Assembly: GCA_001399805.1 (NCBI GenBank)
Contig: LIHJ01000041.1
Coordinates: 1-29,048 of the forward strand
Length of the DNA: 29,048 nt
Source: Candidatus Bathyarchaeota archaeon BA1
GTDB lineage: Archaea; Thermoproteota; Bathyarchaeia; Bathyarchaeales; Bathyarchaeaceae
Direction: 5' to 3'
Shown: piece by piece, positions 10,029 to 16,573 of the stretch
Layout of the letters: each line of letters opens with the position of its first letter
How positions within the stretch are numbered: the stretch's first letter is position 1
Made by a program: the position numbers and the translations under genes
The notes under the pieces: model-generated
Database searches by the model: none
The model's input: the letters and a program-made list of their open reading frames with translations, nothing else
Told to the model about the DNA's origin: nothing

Positions 10029-10766
10029 CTATCCTAACAGAATCTTCAGTGTTAACATCAGCCCTATCCCGGTTAGAATGGTCACCAGCTGAATTAAGGA
10101 TTCCTTCACCTGGGTTCTTTTGTGGAGTTCTGGCATGAGGTCCGTTGCTGCGATGTAGATGAAGCCTCCCGCGGCGAAGGGAACCAGGAACTGTTCCACG
10201 CCATGAATGTGGGAGGCCAAGTAGTAGGTTATGAGGGAGCCTGCAACTGCTGTGAGGGCCGACATGAAGTTATAGGTGAGGGCCCTCTTTCTTTCAAAGC
10301 CGCCATATAGGAGGACACCGAAGTCGCCGATTTCCTGAGGGATCTCATGAAGGATGACCGCCAAGGTCGTAGCGAGGCCCAAAGTAAATGAGGTGAGGAA
10401 GCTGGCGGCTATCACCATTCCGTCAGCGAGGTTGTGCATTCCGTCTCCGATTAGATTTAGGTAGGCGAAGATGTGGACAGGGCACTTTCCATCGTGGCAG
10501 TGGCGCCAGTACAGAAACTTCTCCATGATGAAGAAAAAGACAATGCCCATGACGACGTGTTGCCAAATGCCTTGACCAGTTTCCTCCAATGCTTCTGGTA
10601 ATAGATGAAAGAAGGCACCCCCTATCAGCGATCCAGAGGCGAAGCCCACGAGAGCCATCAAAATGCGGCCCAGGAAAGCCTCCTTCAGACCGACAAAGAG
10701 GATGCCTACAATAGCAACTAGACTTACCACCGTTACAGCCACAAGAATTACAATTAAATCAGTCAT
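10029..10766 (-). CDS. second ZIP-family metal transporter
   Basis: A membrane metal transporter of about 245 aa, of a different ZIP subgroup from the one at 6119. It has FFHLLPEALEE near helix II, GDGMHNLADGMVIAASF in helix IV and ILHEIPQEIGDFGVLL in helix V, giving the conserved His/Asp/Glu ligands. The N-terminal helix is Val/Ile-rich. A Cys/His loop RHCHDGKCPVH lies between the third and fourth helices. The ATG at 10766 with GAGG just upstream is preferred over the TTG at 10775. It diverges from thioredoxin, with a perfect palindrome over its probable transcription start, so regulation by a metal sensor is plausible. Zn is the likely substrate by family. Confidence 0.92.
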   Translation of the reverse strand: MTDLIVILVAVTVVSLVAIVGILFVGLKEAFLGRILMALVGFASGSLIGGAFFHLLPEALEETGQGIWQHVVMGIVFFFIMEKFLYWRHCHDGKCPVHIFAYLNLIGDGMHNLADGMVIAASFLTSFTLGLATTLAVILHEIPQEIGDFGVLLYGGFERKRALTYNFMSALTAVAGSLITYYLASHIHGVEQFLVPFAAGGFIYIAATDLMPELHKRTQVKESLIQLVTILTGIGLMLTLKILLG

Positions 10767-10777
10767 CGCCCTCAACC

Positions 10778-10794
10778 CTCTCCATTATGGAGAG
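10778..10794. promoter_or_regulatory. perfect palindrome at the ZIP/thioredoxin divergent promoter
   Basis: CTCTCCAT-t-ATGGAGAG: 8-bp arms around one base, 12 nt ahead of the ZIP ATG. Overlapping box A elements for both directions lie at 10802-10819 (TTAATAAATATAAAA). The palindrome falls about where ZIP transcription should begin, so it can be an operator, or a short hairpin in the 5' leader. Confidence 0.55.
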
Positions 10795-10849
10795 CGATTA
10801 CGCTTAATAAATATAAAACATAAACGTTAAATGTTATGAGGCATCAAGG

Positions 10850-11269
10850 ATGAAGAACGAGGGGGAAGAGGAGGAACTAGAGAGAATTAAACGCGCAAGA
10901 TTGCAAGAAATGGTGAGGAGAACTTTTCGAAAACAAGAGAAAGCATCTTCGAATAAACCCGTAGAGGTAACCGATGCGACATTTGAGGAGATGATCCAGA
11001 ACCACCCGCTAGTGGTGGTGGACTGTTGGGCTCCTTGGTGTGCTCCCTGTCATATGGTTGCCCCTGTCATAGAGGAGATGGCGCGGGACTACGCTGGAAG
11101 AATCTTATTCGGGAAATTGAACGTGGATGAGAATAGGGAAGTCCCCATGCAGTTCCAGATAATGGGCATCCCCACGCTTTTGGTGTTTAAGGATGGGAAA
11201 CTTGTGGAAAGGATCGTCGGTGCCATGCCCAGAAAAACGCTAGAACCAAAGATAACACGCCATCTTTAG
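10850..11269 (+). CDS. trxA: thioredoxin with charged N-terminal extension
   Basis: A 139-aa cytosolic disulfide reductase. The active site is W63-C64-A-P-C67 and the cis-proline loop is GIPT with P108. The core VVVDCWAPWC through LLVFKDGK is a complete thioredoxin fold. The first 35 or so residues (EEEELERIKRARLQEMVRR) are an added helical, charged segment that reminds me of the PDCD5 N-terminus. An AAGG lies right before the ATG. The next gene, a CoA-binding Rossmann protein, follows after 26 nt and is probably co-transcribed. Electron donor and targets are unknown. Confidence 0.94.
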   Translation: MKNEGEEEELERIKRARLQEMVRRTFRKQEKASSNKPVEVTDATFEEMIQNHPLVVVDCWAPWCAPCHMVAPVIEEMARDYAGRILFGKLNVDENREVPMQFQIMGIPTLLVFKDGKLVERIVGAMPRKTLEPKITRHL

Positions 11270-11295
11270 CATGCTATTAAAGGAAGGAAATTTGG

Positions 11296-11694
11296 ATGGA
11301 TGAGAAATTAATCAAGAAATTTTTGGATAAGGGAAATATATTCGCTGTGGTGGGAGCGAGTAAAGATCCAAACAAATACGGTTATCAGGTCTACAAGGAT
11401 CTGAGGGAAGCAGGGTATGAGGTATATCCGGTGAATCCGAATGCTGAGGAAATCTTGAGTGATAAATGCTATTCGGGTCTTGAAGATTTGCCAGCAAAAC
11501 CAGGTGTTGTCAATGTTGTGGTTCCACCAAAAGTTACGGAGGAAATAGTGAAGACTTGTAGGAGACTTGGGATCACAAGGGTGTGGATGCAACCCGGCTC
11601 AGAATCTGAAACAGCCGTCAAATTCTGTGAAGACAATGGTATCGATGTGGTGCATGGTGTTTGCGTAATGGTGGAACGCAGAAGCAGAATGTGA
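11296..11694 (+). CDS. CoA-binding domain (YccU-like) Rossmann protein
   Basis: 132 aa, a single CoA-binding Rossmann domain of the succinyl-CoA ligase alpha-subunit type. It opens FAVVGASKDPNKYGYQVYKD, followed by EVYPVNPNAEEI, VVNVVVPPKVTEEIVKTCRR, then VWMQPGSES and GIDVVHGVCVMVE. These blocks are the family signature in order. Stand-alone members bind CoA but their reaction is not established. An AAGGAAGG SD lies upstream. It follows thioredoxin by 26 nt, which may point to a role in CoA-disulfide or thiol balance; that is inference. Confidence 0.9.
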   Translation: MDEKLIKKFLDKGNIFAVVGASKDPNKYGYQVYKDLREAGYEVYPVNPNAEEILSDKCYSGLEDLPAKPGVVNVVVPPKVTEEIVKTCRRLGITRVWMQPGSESETAVKFCEDNGIDVVHGVCVMVERRSRM

Positions 11695-11731
11695 ATAATT
11701 AATAATCGAGAGCATGTTCATAAAATAACTC

Positions 11732-11974
11732 CAGCAACGCTCGGGAAGAAATAAACTACTTGTTGCAGTGATATGGTTATCCTTCGAGGGAGCGTCATCG
11801 AAGCTCTTAAAGGAGGTGTGTACCAGCGCAGAGTTTGTTTTAGGCGTGGGCACCGGGAACGGGAGAGTAGTTATTGCTACTTTAGGATTAATGGGTAATA
11901 AGGGATAGGAAGAGGCGAAGCATAGAATCCTGCATCTGCTTGGATTAGTAAAAGAGCGCAAATATGATGATTAA
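11732..11974 (+). pseudogene. unrecognised ORF interrupted by an in-frame TAG
   Basis: One frame runs without other stops from 11732 to the TAA at 11972-11974: LLVAVIWLSFEGASSKLLKE, then FVLGVGTGNGRVVIATLGLM, GNKG, TAG (11906-11908), then EEAKHRILHLLGLVKERKYD. Both sides of the TAG look like one protein. The GVGTGNGRVVIA part recalls a nucleotide- or SAM-binding turn, but I do not recognise the family. A decayed gene is the simplest reading; read-through cannot be excluded. Confidence 0.4.
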
Positions 11975-12118
11975 ATTAAGTGAACCTTCCTATCCTCTCA
12001 GACTCAGAAGTAGGAGGCGCTAAGGCTTAAAAAATACGGGAGTATGGGTTTGAGCTATTACGCGAGGCTAATGGCTTCTACGAGGAGGGCTAATTTCTTG
12101 TGTCCTCTGAGTCGCTCA

Positions 12119-12432
12119 TCACCCAGACCGTTTTTGTTTACCAAGTTCTAAGCCCAGCTCAAAAGCCCTAATGTTTCTCTCTATTTCTCTTGGTGTAGTT
12201 GCTTTAATTGCTTCGCGCAGGCTCTCCTTTTTTAAGGGAAGCACCCTCCAGCAGCGGCGCCAACGAGTATCATATTCCCGAAAACCGTGCTTCCAAACTT
12301 TTCTTTACCAAGCCGAGAGGCATTGAAAACATAAATTTCTTTGGCGAAGGGGTTTATTCTTTCGATAGCCTCGCTCATGCTAGGGTAAGGAATGTTGGAA
12401 AGGTTAACGTAAATGTTAATGTCTTTATGTTA
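12119..12432 (-). pseudogene. remnant of a second 2-oxoacid:ferredoxin oxidoreductase gamma subunit
   Basis: The minus frame reads NIPYPSMSEAIERINPFAKE, IYVFNASRLGKEKFGSTVFG, NMILVGAAAGGCFP. It then shifts beside a run of six T (12228-12233 on plus) to LKKESLREAIKATTPREIER, NIRAFELGLELGKQ, ending at TGA 12119-12121. The order NM-LGAAAG, then KESLREAI, then ELG is the C-terminal half of IorB/KorC-type gamma subunits. It lies directly behind the intact gamma gene of the operon and lacks its own first half, as if left by a deletion between two tandem systems. Confidence 0.7.
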
Positions 12433-12439
12433 CTGTTCA

Positions 12440-13039
12440 TCAGCGATGTTGGAGACAACCTACGCCGCCAAACATTTTATGAGCAAAATTAATTCCTTCT
12501 TCTAACGCATGCTTGTTTTCCTCCAAAAGGGCTATTTTCTTTCCAAATAGTTCCTCCAAGCCTGCCAAAATGCTTCCTTCAGACACAACTTTTGTGTATG
12601 CAATATAAGCGCCAAGCATGACCATGTTCGCCGCCCTCTCATTACCTACTTTAGCTGCAATCTCATTCGCCGGAATAGCTATGATCTTAATGTCTTTTCT
12701 CGTTGTCGGACGGGTAACCACTGAACTGTTAAGAACTAGTAAGCCATTGCTTTGCAATTGTGGTTCAAACCGTTCCAAGGAAGGGTTGTTCATGATGATA
12801 AGTGCTTGAGGGCGAAGTATTACTGGTGAGCCTATTTCCTCATCTGAAATAACAACTGTGCAGTTAGCAGTTCCTCCACGCATTTCAGGACCATATGATG
12901 GAATCCACGTTACGTTTCTCCCTTCTTTCATGGCACTGTAGGCCAAAAGCTTCCCGATGAACATCAAGCCTTGACCGCCAAAACCGGACATTGTAATGGT
13001 AGCGTACAGGGACTTCTTATCTGTTTCCGTCATATCCAT
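12440..13039 (-). CDS. korC: 2-oxoacid:ferredoxin oxidoreductase, gamma subunit
   Basis: 199 aa, the gamma (catalytic-domain closing, CoA-proximal) subunit of a four-part ferredoxin-dependent 2-oxoacid oxidoreductase. It shows the Gly-rich start [20 protein letters not shown], then [20 protein letters not shown], and late [16 protein letters not shown], the regular family blocks. The start overlaps the end of the beta gene by 10 nt, so translation is probably coupled. A later in-frame ATG (residue 3) is also possible. Its C-terminus ([10 protein letters not shown]) is followed at once by the broken second gamma copy, so the last residues may derive from a rearrangement. Confidence 0.92.
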   Translation of the reverse strand: MDMTETDKKSLYATITMSGFGGQGLMFIGKLLAYSAMKEGRNVTWIPSYGPEMRGGTANCTVVISDEEIGSPVILRPQALIIMNNPSLERFEPQLQSNGLLVLNSSVVTRPTTRKDIKIIAIPANEIAAKVGNERAANMVMLGAYIAYTKVVSEGSILAGLEELFGKKIALLEENKHALEEGINFAHKMFGGVGCLQHR

Positions 13040-13779
13040 CCCTCCTTAGGAGTTTTAAGCTCGCCTAACGGAAAGCACGGTATCATTTTTTCCTTAATCC
13101 ATTTTAATGATTTAAGAGGTGTCATGTGCCAGTTTGTGGGGCACTGCGACAGTACTTCGACGAGAGAATAGCCCAAGCCCTTTATTTGCGTTTCAAAAGC
13201 CTTTTTGATCGCTTTTTTGGCTTGAATTATGTTTTTTGGGCTGTGCACGCTCACTCTTGCAACATAGGCAGCGCCGCTAATGACTGCAATCATCTCAGCT
13301 ACTCGAAGCGGATATCCAGCAGTTTCCGCAGATCTTCCGCTAGGAGTTGTTGTGGTTTTTTGTTCAATAAGCGTGGTGGGCGCCATCTGCCCCCCAGTCA
13401 TTCCATAAACACCGTTGTTAACAAAAATTGTTGTAATTTTCTCTCCACGCGCAGCCACATGAACAGCCTCTGCTATTCCGATGGCCGCAAGGTCCCCATC
13501 ACCTTGATAGGTGAAAACAACAAGATCTGGGTGAACTCTTTTACAGCCCGTTGCAACAGCAGGGGCGCGTCCATGCGCAGATTCGTAAGCGTCAATATCC
13601 AAATAATCGTAAATTAGAACAGCGCAGCCTACAGGTGCCACGCATACAGTTTTTTCGCGAATCCCAAGCTCATCTATTACCTCAGCTATCAACCTATGGA
13701 TAATGCCATGTCCGCATCCCGGGCAGTAATGCGTCCTTACAGGGTAAAGTGTCTTCGGTCTTTCAAAAACTTTTTCCAT
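13030..13779 (-). CDS. korB: 2-oxoacid:ferredoxin oxidoreductase, beta (TPP-binding) subunit
   Basis: 249 aa, binds thiamine diphosphate and carries out decarboxylation of the 2-oxoacid. The TPP motif begins at GDGDLAAIGI and runs to FVNNGVYGMTGGQMAPTT. The cysteines usual for the [4Fe-4S] cluster of this subunit are present: CPGCGHG near the N-terminus, a Cys in VGCAVL, and the late QCPTNW. It lies between the alpha gene (2 nt away) and the gamma gene (10-nt overlap), all on one strand. Electrons go to ferredoxin and the product is acyl-CoA. Substrate choice is set mainly by the alpha subunit. Confidence 0.94.
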   Translation of the reverse strand: MEKVFERPKTLYPVRTHYCPGCGHGIIHRLIAEVIDELGIREKTVCVAPVGCAVLIYDYLDIDAYESAHGRAPAVATGCKRVHPDLVVFTYQGDGDLAAIGIAEAVHVAARGEKITTIFVNNGVYGMTGGQMAPTTLIEQKTTTTPSGRSAETAGYPLRVAEMIAVISGAAYVARVSVHSPKNIIQAKKAIKKAFETQIKGLGYSLVEVLSQCPTNWHMTPLKSLKWIKEKMIPCFPLGELKTPKEGWI

Positions 13780-13781
13780 TT

Positions 13782-14846
13782 TTATCCAGCCTCCCCAGCA
13801 ATTTTTTCTACTTCAGCAACCATTTCATCATAGGTTGGTACCATGCCGCCCACCCTACCGTAGAAATGCACTTGACTTTTGTCACCGATAGCCAGCTTAA
13901 CATCCTCAACCATTTGACCCAGACTCATCTCAACAACAAGAAAATGCTTGACTTTTTCTGAAACCTGAGCAAAGGTTTGATAGGGAAAGGGATATAGGGA
14001 AATTGGTCTTATAAGCCCAACCTTCAGACCTTTTTCGCGAAGGATTTTTATGGCTGTTTTCGTAATCCTCGCAACGGTTCCATAAGCTGCAATTATTATC
14101 TCAGCATCCTCAGTCGCATGAGTTTCGACACTTACCTCATTTTTCACAGCTTCTTGCAACTTACGGGCTATATGCAAGTTACGTTCTTCCAAAACTGCGG
14201 GGTCAAGGTAAAGAGTCTTGATTAAGTTTCTGGGTCTGCCACTAGCCCCGGTGATGGCCCATTCTTTCCGCGGAACAACGAATGATTTCTCGGTTGGTTT
14301 AAATTCAACGGGCTCCATCACTTGCCCTATATAGCCATCTCCTAAAATCATAACGGGGTTACAGTATTTGTCGGCAAGGTCAAAGGCGAGCATGGTAAGG
14401 TTTACGGCCTCTTGTACTGTGGATGGGGCGAGCACGAGCATGTGATAGTCACCGTGACCCCCTCCTTTCGTTGCTTGGAAATAATCGGATTGGGATGGCT
14501 GAATCCCACCGAGGCCGGGTCCACCCCGCATGATGTTTACCATGACGCAGGGAAGCTCAGCCGCTGCGATGTAGGAGATTCCCTCCATCATAAGGCTGAT
14601 TCCCGGACTAGAAGAGGATGTCATAACCCTTGCGCCGGCGCCAGCGGCTCCAAACACCATGTATATGGCAGCTACCTCGCTTTCAGCTTGGATAAAGCAC
14701 CCGCCAACCTCTGGAAGCCTCCATGACATGTACTCACAAATTTCATTCTGAGGAGTTATTGGATAACCAAAATAGCATCTGCATCCAGCTTGAATCGCAG
14801 CTTCAGCAATTGCTTCATTTCCCGTCATAAACTTTTTCTCTGTCAT
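13782..14846 (-). CDS. vorB: 2-oxoacid:ferredoxin oxidoreductase, alpha subunit (VorB type)
   Basis: 354 aa. It has the YPITPQNEI core, AESEVAAIYMVFGAAGAGAR, then SSSSPGISLMMEGISYIAAA and KGGGHGDYHMLVLAPSTVQE. This last block and the GGPGLGGIQPSQSDY segment are the pattern I associate with 3-methyl-2-oxobutanoate:ferredoxin oxidoreductase VorB rather than with pyruvate or 2-oxoglutarate enzymes. So the complex probably oxidises branched-chain 2-oxoacids to acyl-CoA, or runs in reverse for amino-acid synthesis. It overlaps the ferredoxin-subunit gene by 4 nt (ATGA). Operon membership is clear; substrate is by family resemblance only. Confidence 0.93.
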   Translation of the reverse strand: MTEKKFMTGNEAIAEAAIQAGCRCYFGYPITPQNEICEYMSWRLPEVGGCFIQAESEVAAIYMVFGAAGAGARVMTSSSSPGISLMMEGISYIAAAELPCVMVNIMRGGPGLGGIQPSQSDYFQATKGGGHGDYHMLVLAPSTVQEAVNLTMLAFDLADKYCNPVMILGDGYIGQVMEPVEFKPTEKSFVVPRKEWAITGASGRPRNLIKTLYLDPAVLEERNLHIARKLQEAVKNEVSVETHATEDAEIIIAAYGTVARITKTAIKILREKGLKVGLIRPISLYPFPYQTFAQVSEKVKHFLVVEMSLGQMVEDVKLAIGDKSQVHFYGRVGGMVPTYDEMVAEVEKIAGEAG

Positions 14847-15088
14847 TTTTCTTCTATCACATCCTTTTCTCTATAAATTTCTATTGCAACATCTGGACAC
14901 ATGAGAGCACATAAACCGCACCCGGTGCATTTCCCTTCAAGGTCAAAAAATTCTGCTGGATGATAACCCGTTTTACTAATATGCTTCGCAGTTCGCATAA
15001 GGTGCTGGGGGCATACATTAATGCAAAAAGCACAACCTTTACAGAATCCTTCGTTTATTACAATTACTGATTTCCCATATTTCCTCAC
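14843..15088 (-). CDS. korD: 2-oxoacid:ferredoxin oxidoreductase, delta (2x[4Fe-4S] ferredoxin) subunit
   Basis: 81 aa with two cysteine clusters: CKGCAFCINVCP and CTGCGLCALMCP. These bind two [4Fe-4S] centres that carry electrons from the TPP site to free ferredoxin. It starts with GTG at 15088, whose last two bases begin the TGA of an upstream 39-codon ORF (GTGA overlap), so translation is probably coupled. The gene order delta-alpha-beta-gamma is common for archaeal Kor/Vor enzymes. Confidence 0.94.
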   Translation of the reverse strand: MRKYGKSVIVINEGFCKGCAFCINVCPQHLMRTAKHISKTGYHPAEFFDLEGKCTGCGLCALMCPDVAIEIYREKDVIEEK

Positions 15089-15204
15089 AGCCCCATCTCT
15101 CCTTTGTGGTGGTCTTCAGAAAAACGGAACCTGAAGCTCTTCGACATATCAAAAGCAAGTCTCGTATAATCTAAGCGCTCTTGAGGATTGCTTGCTTCAA
15201 TCAT
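15085..15204 (-). CDS. 39-aa ORF coupled to the ferredoxin subunit gene
   Basis: ATG at 15204 opens MIEASNPQERLDYTRLAFDM, then SKSFRFRFSEDHHKGEMGL. Its TGA overlaps the GTG start of the delta subunit. Its own ATG overlaps the TGA of the ORF before it (ATGATTGA). Such nested stops and starts are typical of real operon genes. I recognise no family. It might be a small subunit, or the second half of a split gene with the upstream 27-codon ORF. Confidence 0.5.
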   Translation of the reverse strand: MIEASNPQERLDYTRLAFDMSKSFRFRFSEDHHKGEMGL

Positions 15205-15280
15205 AGGCACCCCTCACGTTAGCTTCGTTCCTCAGCAACACCACCTTTTTCCCAGGCTCCTCAAGCACATCCATTTCCAT
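15197..15280 (-). CDS. 27-aa first ORF of the Vor operon
   Basis: ATG at 15280 with AGAGGGA 4 nt upstream opens MEMDVLEEPGKKVVLLRNEA, then NVRGAYD. It is the first ORF after a strong box A (15310-15323). Its stop overlaps the start of the 39-aa ORF. It may be a leader peptide, a small protein, or the first half of a gene now in two frames. Confidence 0.48.
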   Translation of the reverse strand: MEMDVLEEPGKKVVLLRNEANVRGAYD

Positions 15281-15309
15281 GCTTCCCTCTGATTGTTTTA
15301 CTTGCCTAT

Positions 15310-15323
15310 CTTTTATATATAAC
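15310..15323 (-). promoter_or_regulatory. box A promoter of the Vor operon
   Basis: GTTATATATAAAAG read on the minus strand, about 30-43 nt ahead of the first small ORF's ATG. This predicts a transcription start near 15285-15295, just before the SD. Confidence 0.6.
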
Positions 15324-15374
15324 TGACTTTGAAGAAGTTTACTCAGAAGGTTTTTAAATCTAACATAAAGATTA

Positions 15375-15614
15375 ATGTTAGTGATCAAATTGGAGATCGC
15401 TAAGTCGCTAAGATCGATTATGAGGGAGCTGAGGGAGGTCGCGAGGGAGGCTCGTGGAAAAAAGGTAGTGGACGATGAGTCAGTCCGTAAACTCATAGCC
15501 GCCAGCGCCTTGGTTTATGAGGTCTTCTTGACGATGATGACCCTTGGCTCCATAGACCCTAAAGAGATCGATGAAGAGGAGGAAGAGCTGCTTAAAGCTA
15601 TTGAAAAGCGTTAA
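15375..15614 (+). CDS. small hypothetical protein, helical (79 aa)
   Basis: The frame reads IKLEIAKSLRSIMRELREVA, then KKVVDDESVRKLIAASALVY, EVFLTMMTLGSIDPKEIDEE, and ends LLKAIEKR. It is all-helical in appearance, with a charged first half and a hydrophobic middle. I do not recognise it. A box A (TTTTTAAATC, 15351-15360) lies about 20 nt ahead of the ATG, so the message is probably leaderless. It diverges from the Vor operon, and the two promoters overlap in the 95-bp gap. Confidence 0.7.
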   Translation: MLVIKLEIAKSLRSIMRELREVAREARGKKVVDDESVRKLIAASALVYEVFLTMMTLGSIDPKEIDEEEEELLKAIEKR

Positions 15615-15693
15615 AAATTTCCATTCTGAATCAATTATTGCCCTTCGTGTCTGTGTGCGGTAACTACCTAGCTCCTGATTATTCTAGTTCCAG

Positions 15694-15980
15694 CTATTCT
15701 TGCAAAGACTGTACGGCTCTTGCTATATGGTCGTAGGTGTAATGTCCTAAGAGTGTTCGTACTGGGATCGGGTCCCCACCCTCTTCTTGATTTTGAATGA
15801 AGGTGAAGATGACTGCTGCCGGCTTTGAGAGGCTCGTCGCCGCGAGGACATTTTCTCTCGGGTTAATGGTGCAAAAGTGATTTCAACTTCCTTGTCGTAA
15901 GCGATTTTCCTAGATATTTTAGTTTTGTTCTTTTTCAACTTCTGCTTCCATATCTTCTGGAAATCGGTAGCCTCAAACAA
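15694..15980 (-). pseudogene. unrecognised small gene with one frameshift
   Basis: From a TTG at 15980: QKIWKQKLKKNKTKISRKIA, then YDKEVEITFAPLTREK. The protein-like reading then changes frame near 15850 to VLAATSLSKPAAVIFTFIQN, QEEGGDPIPVRTLLGHYTYD, HIARAVQSLQE, ending TAG at 15694-15696. The two parts read as one protein of about 95 residues. I do not know the family. It follows a 49-aa ORF by 11 nt on the same strand. Confidence 0.5.
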
Positions 15981-15991
15981 TGTAGAAGTTT

Positions 15992-16141
15992 TTAAAGTTT
16001 ATCTTCCTCCTTGATGATTTTGTATGCTCTCTCCGCATATTCGAAGGATTTTTGGGAAGGGTCTATTATGTCGAATATGTCGTCTACATCGCAGGTTATT
16101 CTTCTGTTTAGGTGCTCTAACCCAGATGGGCTGGAAGGCAT
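15992..16141 (-). CDS. 49-aa acidic small ORF
   Basis: ATG at 16141: PSSPSGLEHLNRRITCDVDD, then IFDIIDPSQKSFEYAERAYK, IIKEEDKL. Composition is coding-like. It overlaps the end of the small membrane ORF upstream by 25 nt in another frame. The two may therefore be one gene (membrane helix plus this tail) broken by a frameshift near 16140, or two coupled genes. Family unknown. Confidence 0.45.
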   Translation of the reverse strand: MPSSPSGLEHLNRRITCDVDDIFDIIDPSQKSFEYAERAYKIIKEEDKL

Positions 16142-16239
16142 TCCAATTTTCTTTTGAAGGGCATGAACAGAATAAAGAGACCGAAAAGAACTGCATTTGA
16201 AAGCACAAGGCCCCAGTATCCGTAACCGTGCTCCGCCAC
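16117..16239 (-). CDS. 40-aa single-helix membrane peptide
   Basis: A GTG at 16239, preceded by GAGGAGG at 6 nt, opens AEHGYGYWGLVLSNAVLFGL, then FILFMPFKRKLE: an aromatic Gly-rich turn, one membrane helix and a basic end (inside-positive). The excellent SD supports it. It resembles the N-terminal helix of larger membrane methyltransferase-type proteins, so it may be a truncated gene. It lies downstream of a His/Cys-rich membrane protein gene. Confidence 0.48.
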   Translation of the reverse strand: MAEHGYGYWGLVLSNAVLFGLFILFMPFKRKLECLPAHLG

Positions 16240-16278
16240 AATAATCCTCCTCAACATTTTAGACATTGGTGAGATTTT

Positions 16279-16466
16279 TTATCTTCTCAGGAACCAAAGT
16301 ATCAAGAGCAGGATCCAGAAACCTAACCACAGATACCACATTCGGCCTCCCATGCCCATGCCACAGCCACCGCAACCTCCATGGCCTTGATGATGCCCCT
16401 CATACTTCCAATGCTCTTTAAAGCCCTCTTTAGCGTACTTTCCGGGTCTTTATCAAATGGATCCAT
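16279..16466 (-). pseudogene. frameshifted His/Gly/Cys-rich single-helix membrane protein
   Basis: ATG at 16466 reads MDPFDKDP. After a likely one-base loss in an A run near 16440 the protein-like frame is KYAKEGFKEHWKYEGHHQGH, GGCGGCGMGMGGRMWYLWLG, FWILLLILWFLRR, ending TAA 16279-16281. The GHHQGHGGCGGC patch is a probable metal- or heme-binding loop in front of one membrane helix. As written the ATG frame gives a different 47-aa product. If the lost base is a sequencing error, this is an intact protein of about 62 aa. Confidence 0.5.
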
Positions 16467-16573
16467 GTCTCTCAACAAATCCTAATTTTATAGTAAATCC
16501 GCTTTAGTATAAAGCTCTTGAGATATTACATGGCTGCGAGTTCCTGGCCGTGATAGCCTTACGCAATTACTAT

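Noticed and set aside
11906..11908. TAG read as pyrrolysine here and in the E1 pseudogene
   Set aside because: Several intact genes in the window (thioredoxin, ThiI, DUF429, SepCysS) end at TAG, no pyl gene or Pyl methyltransferase is seen, and the E1 gene has other lesions.
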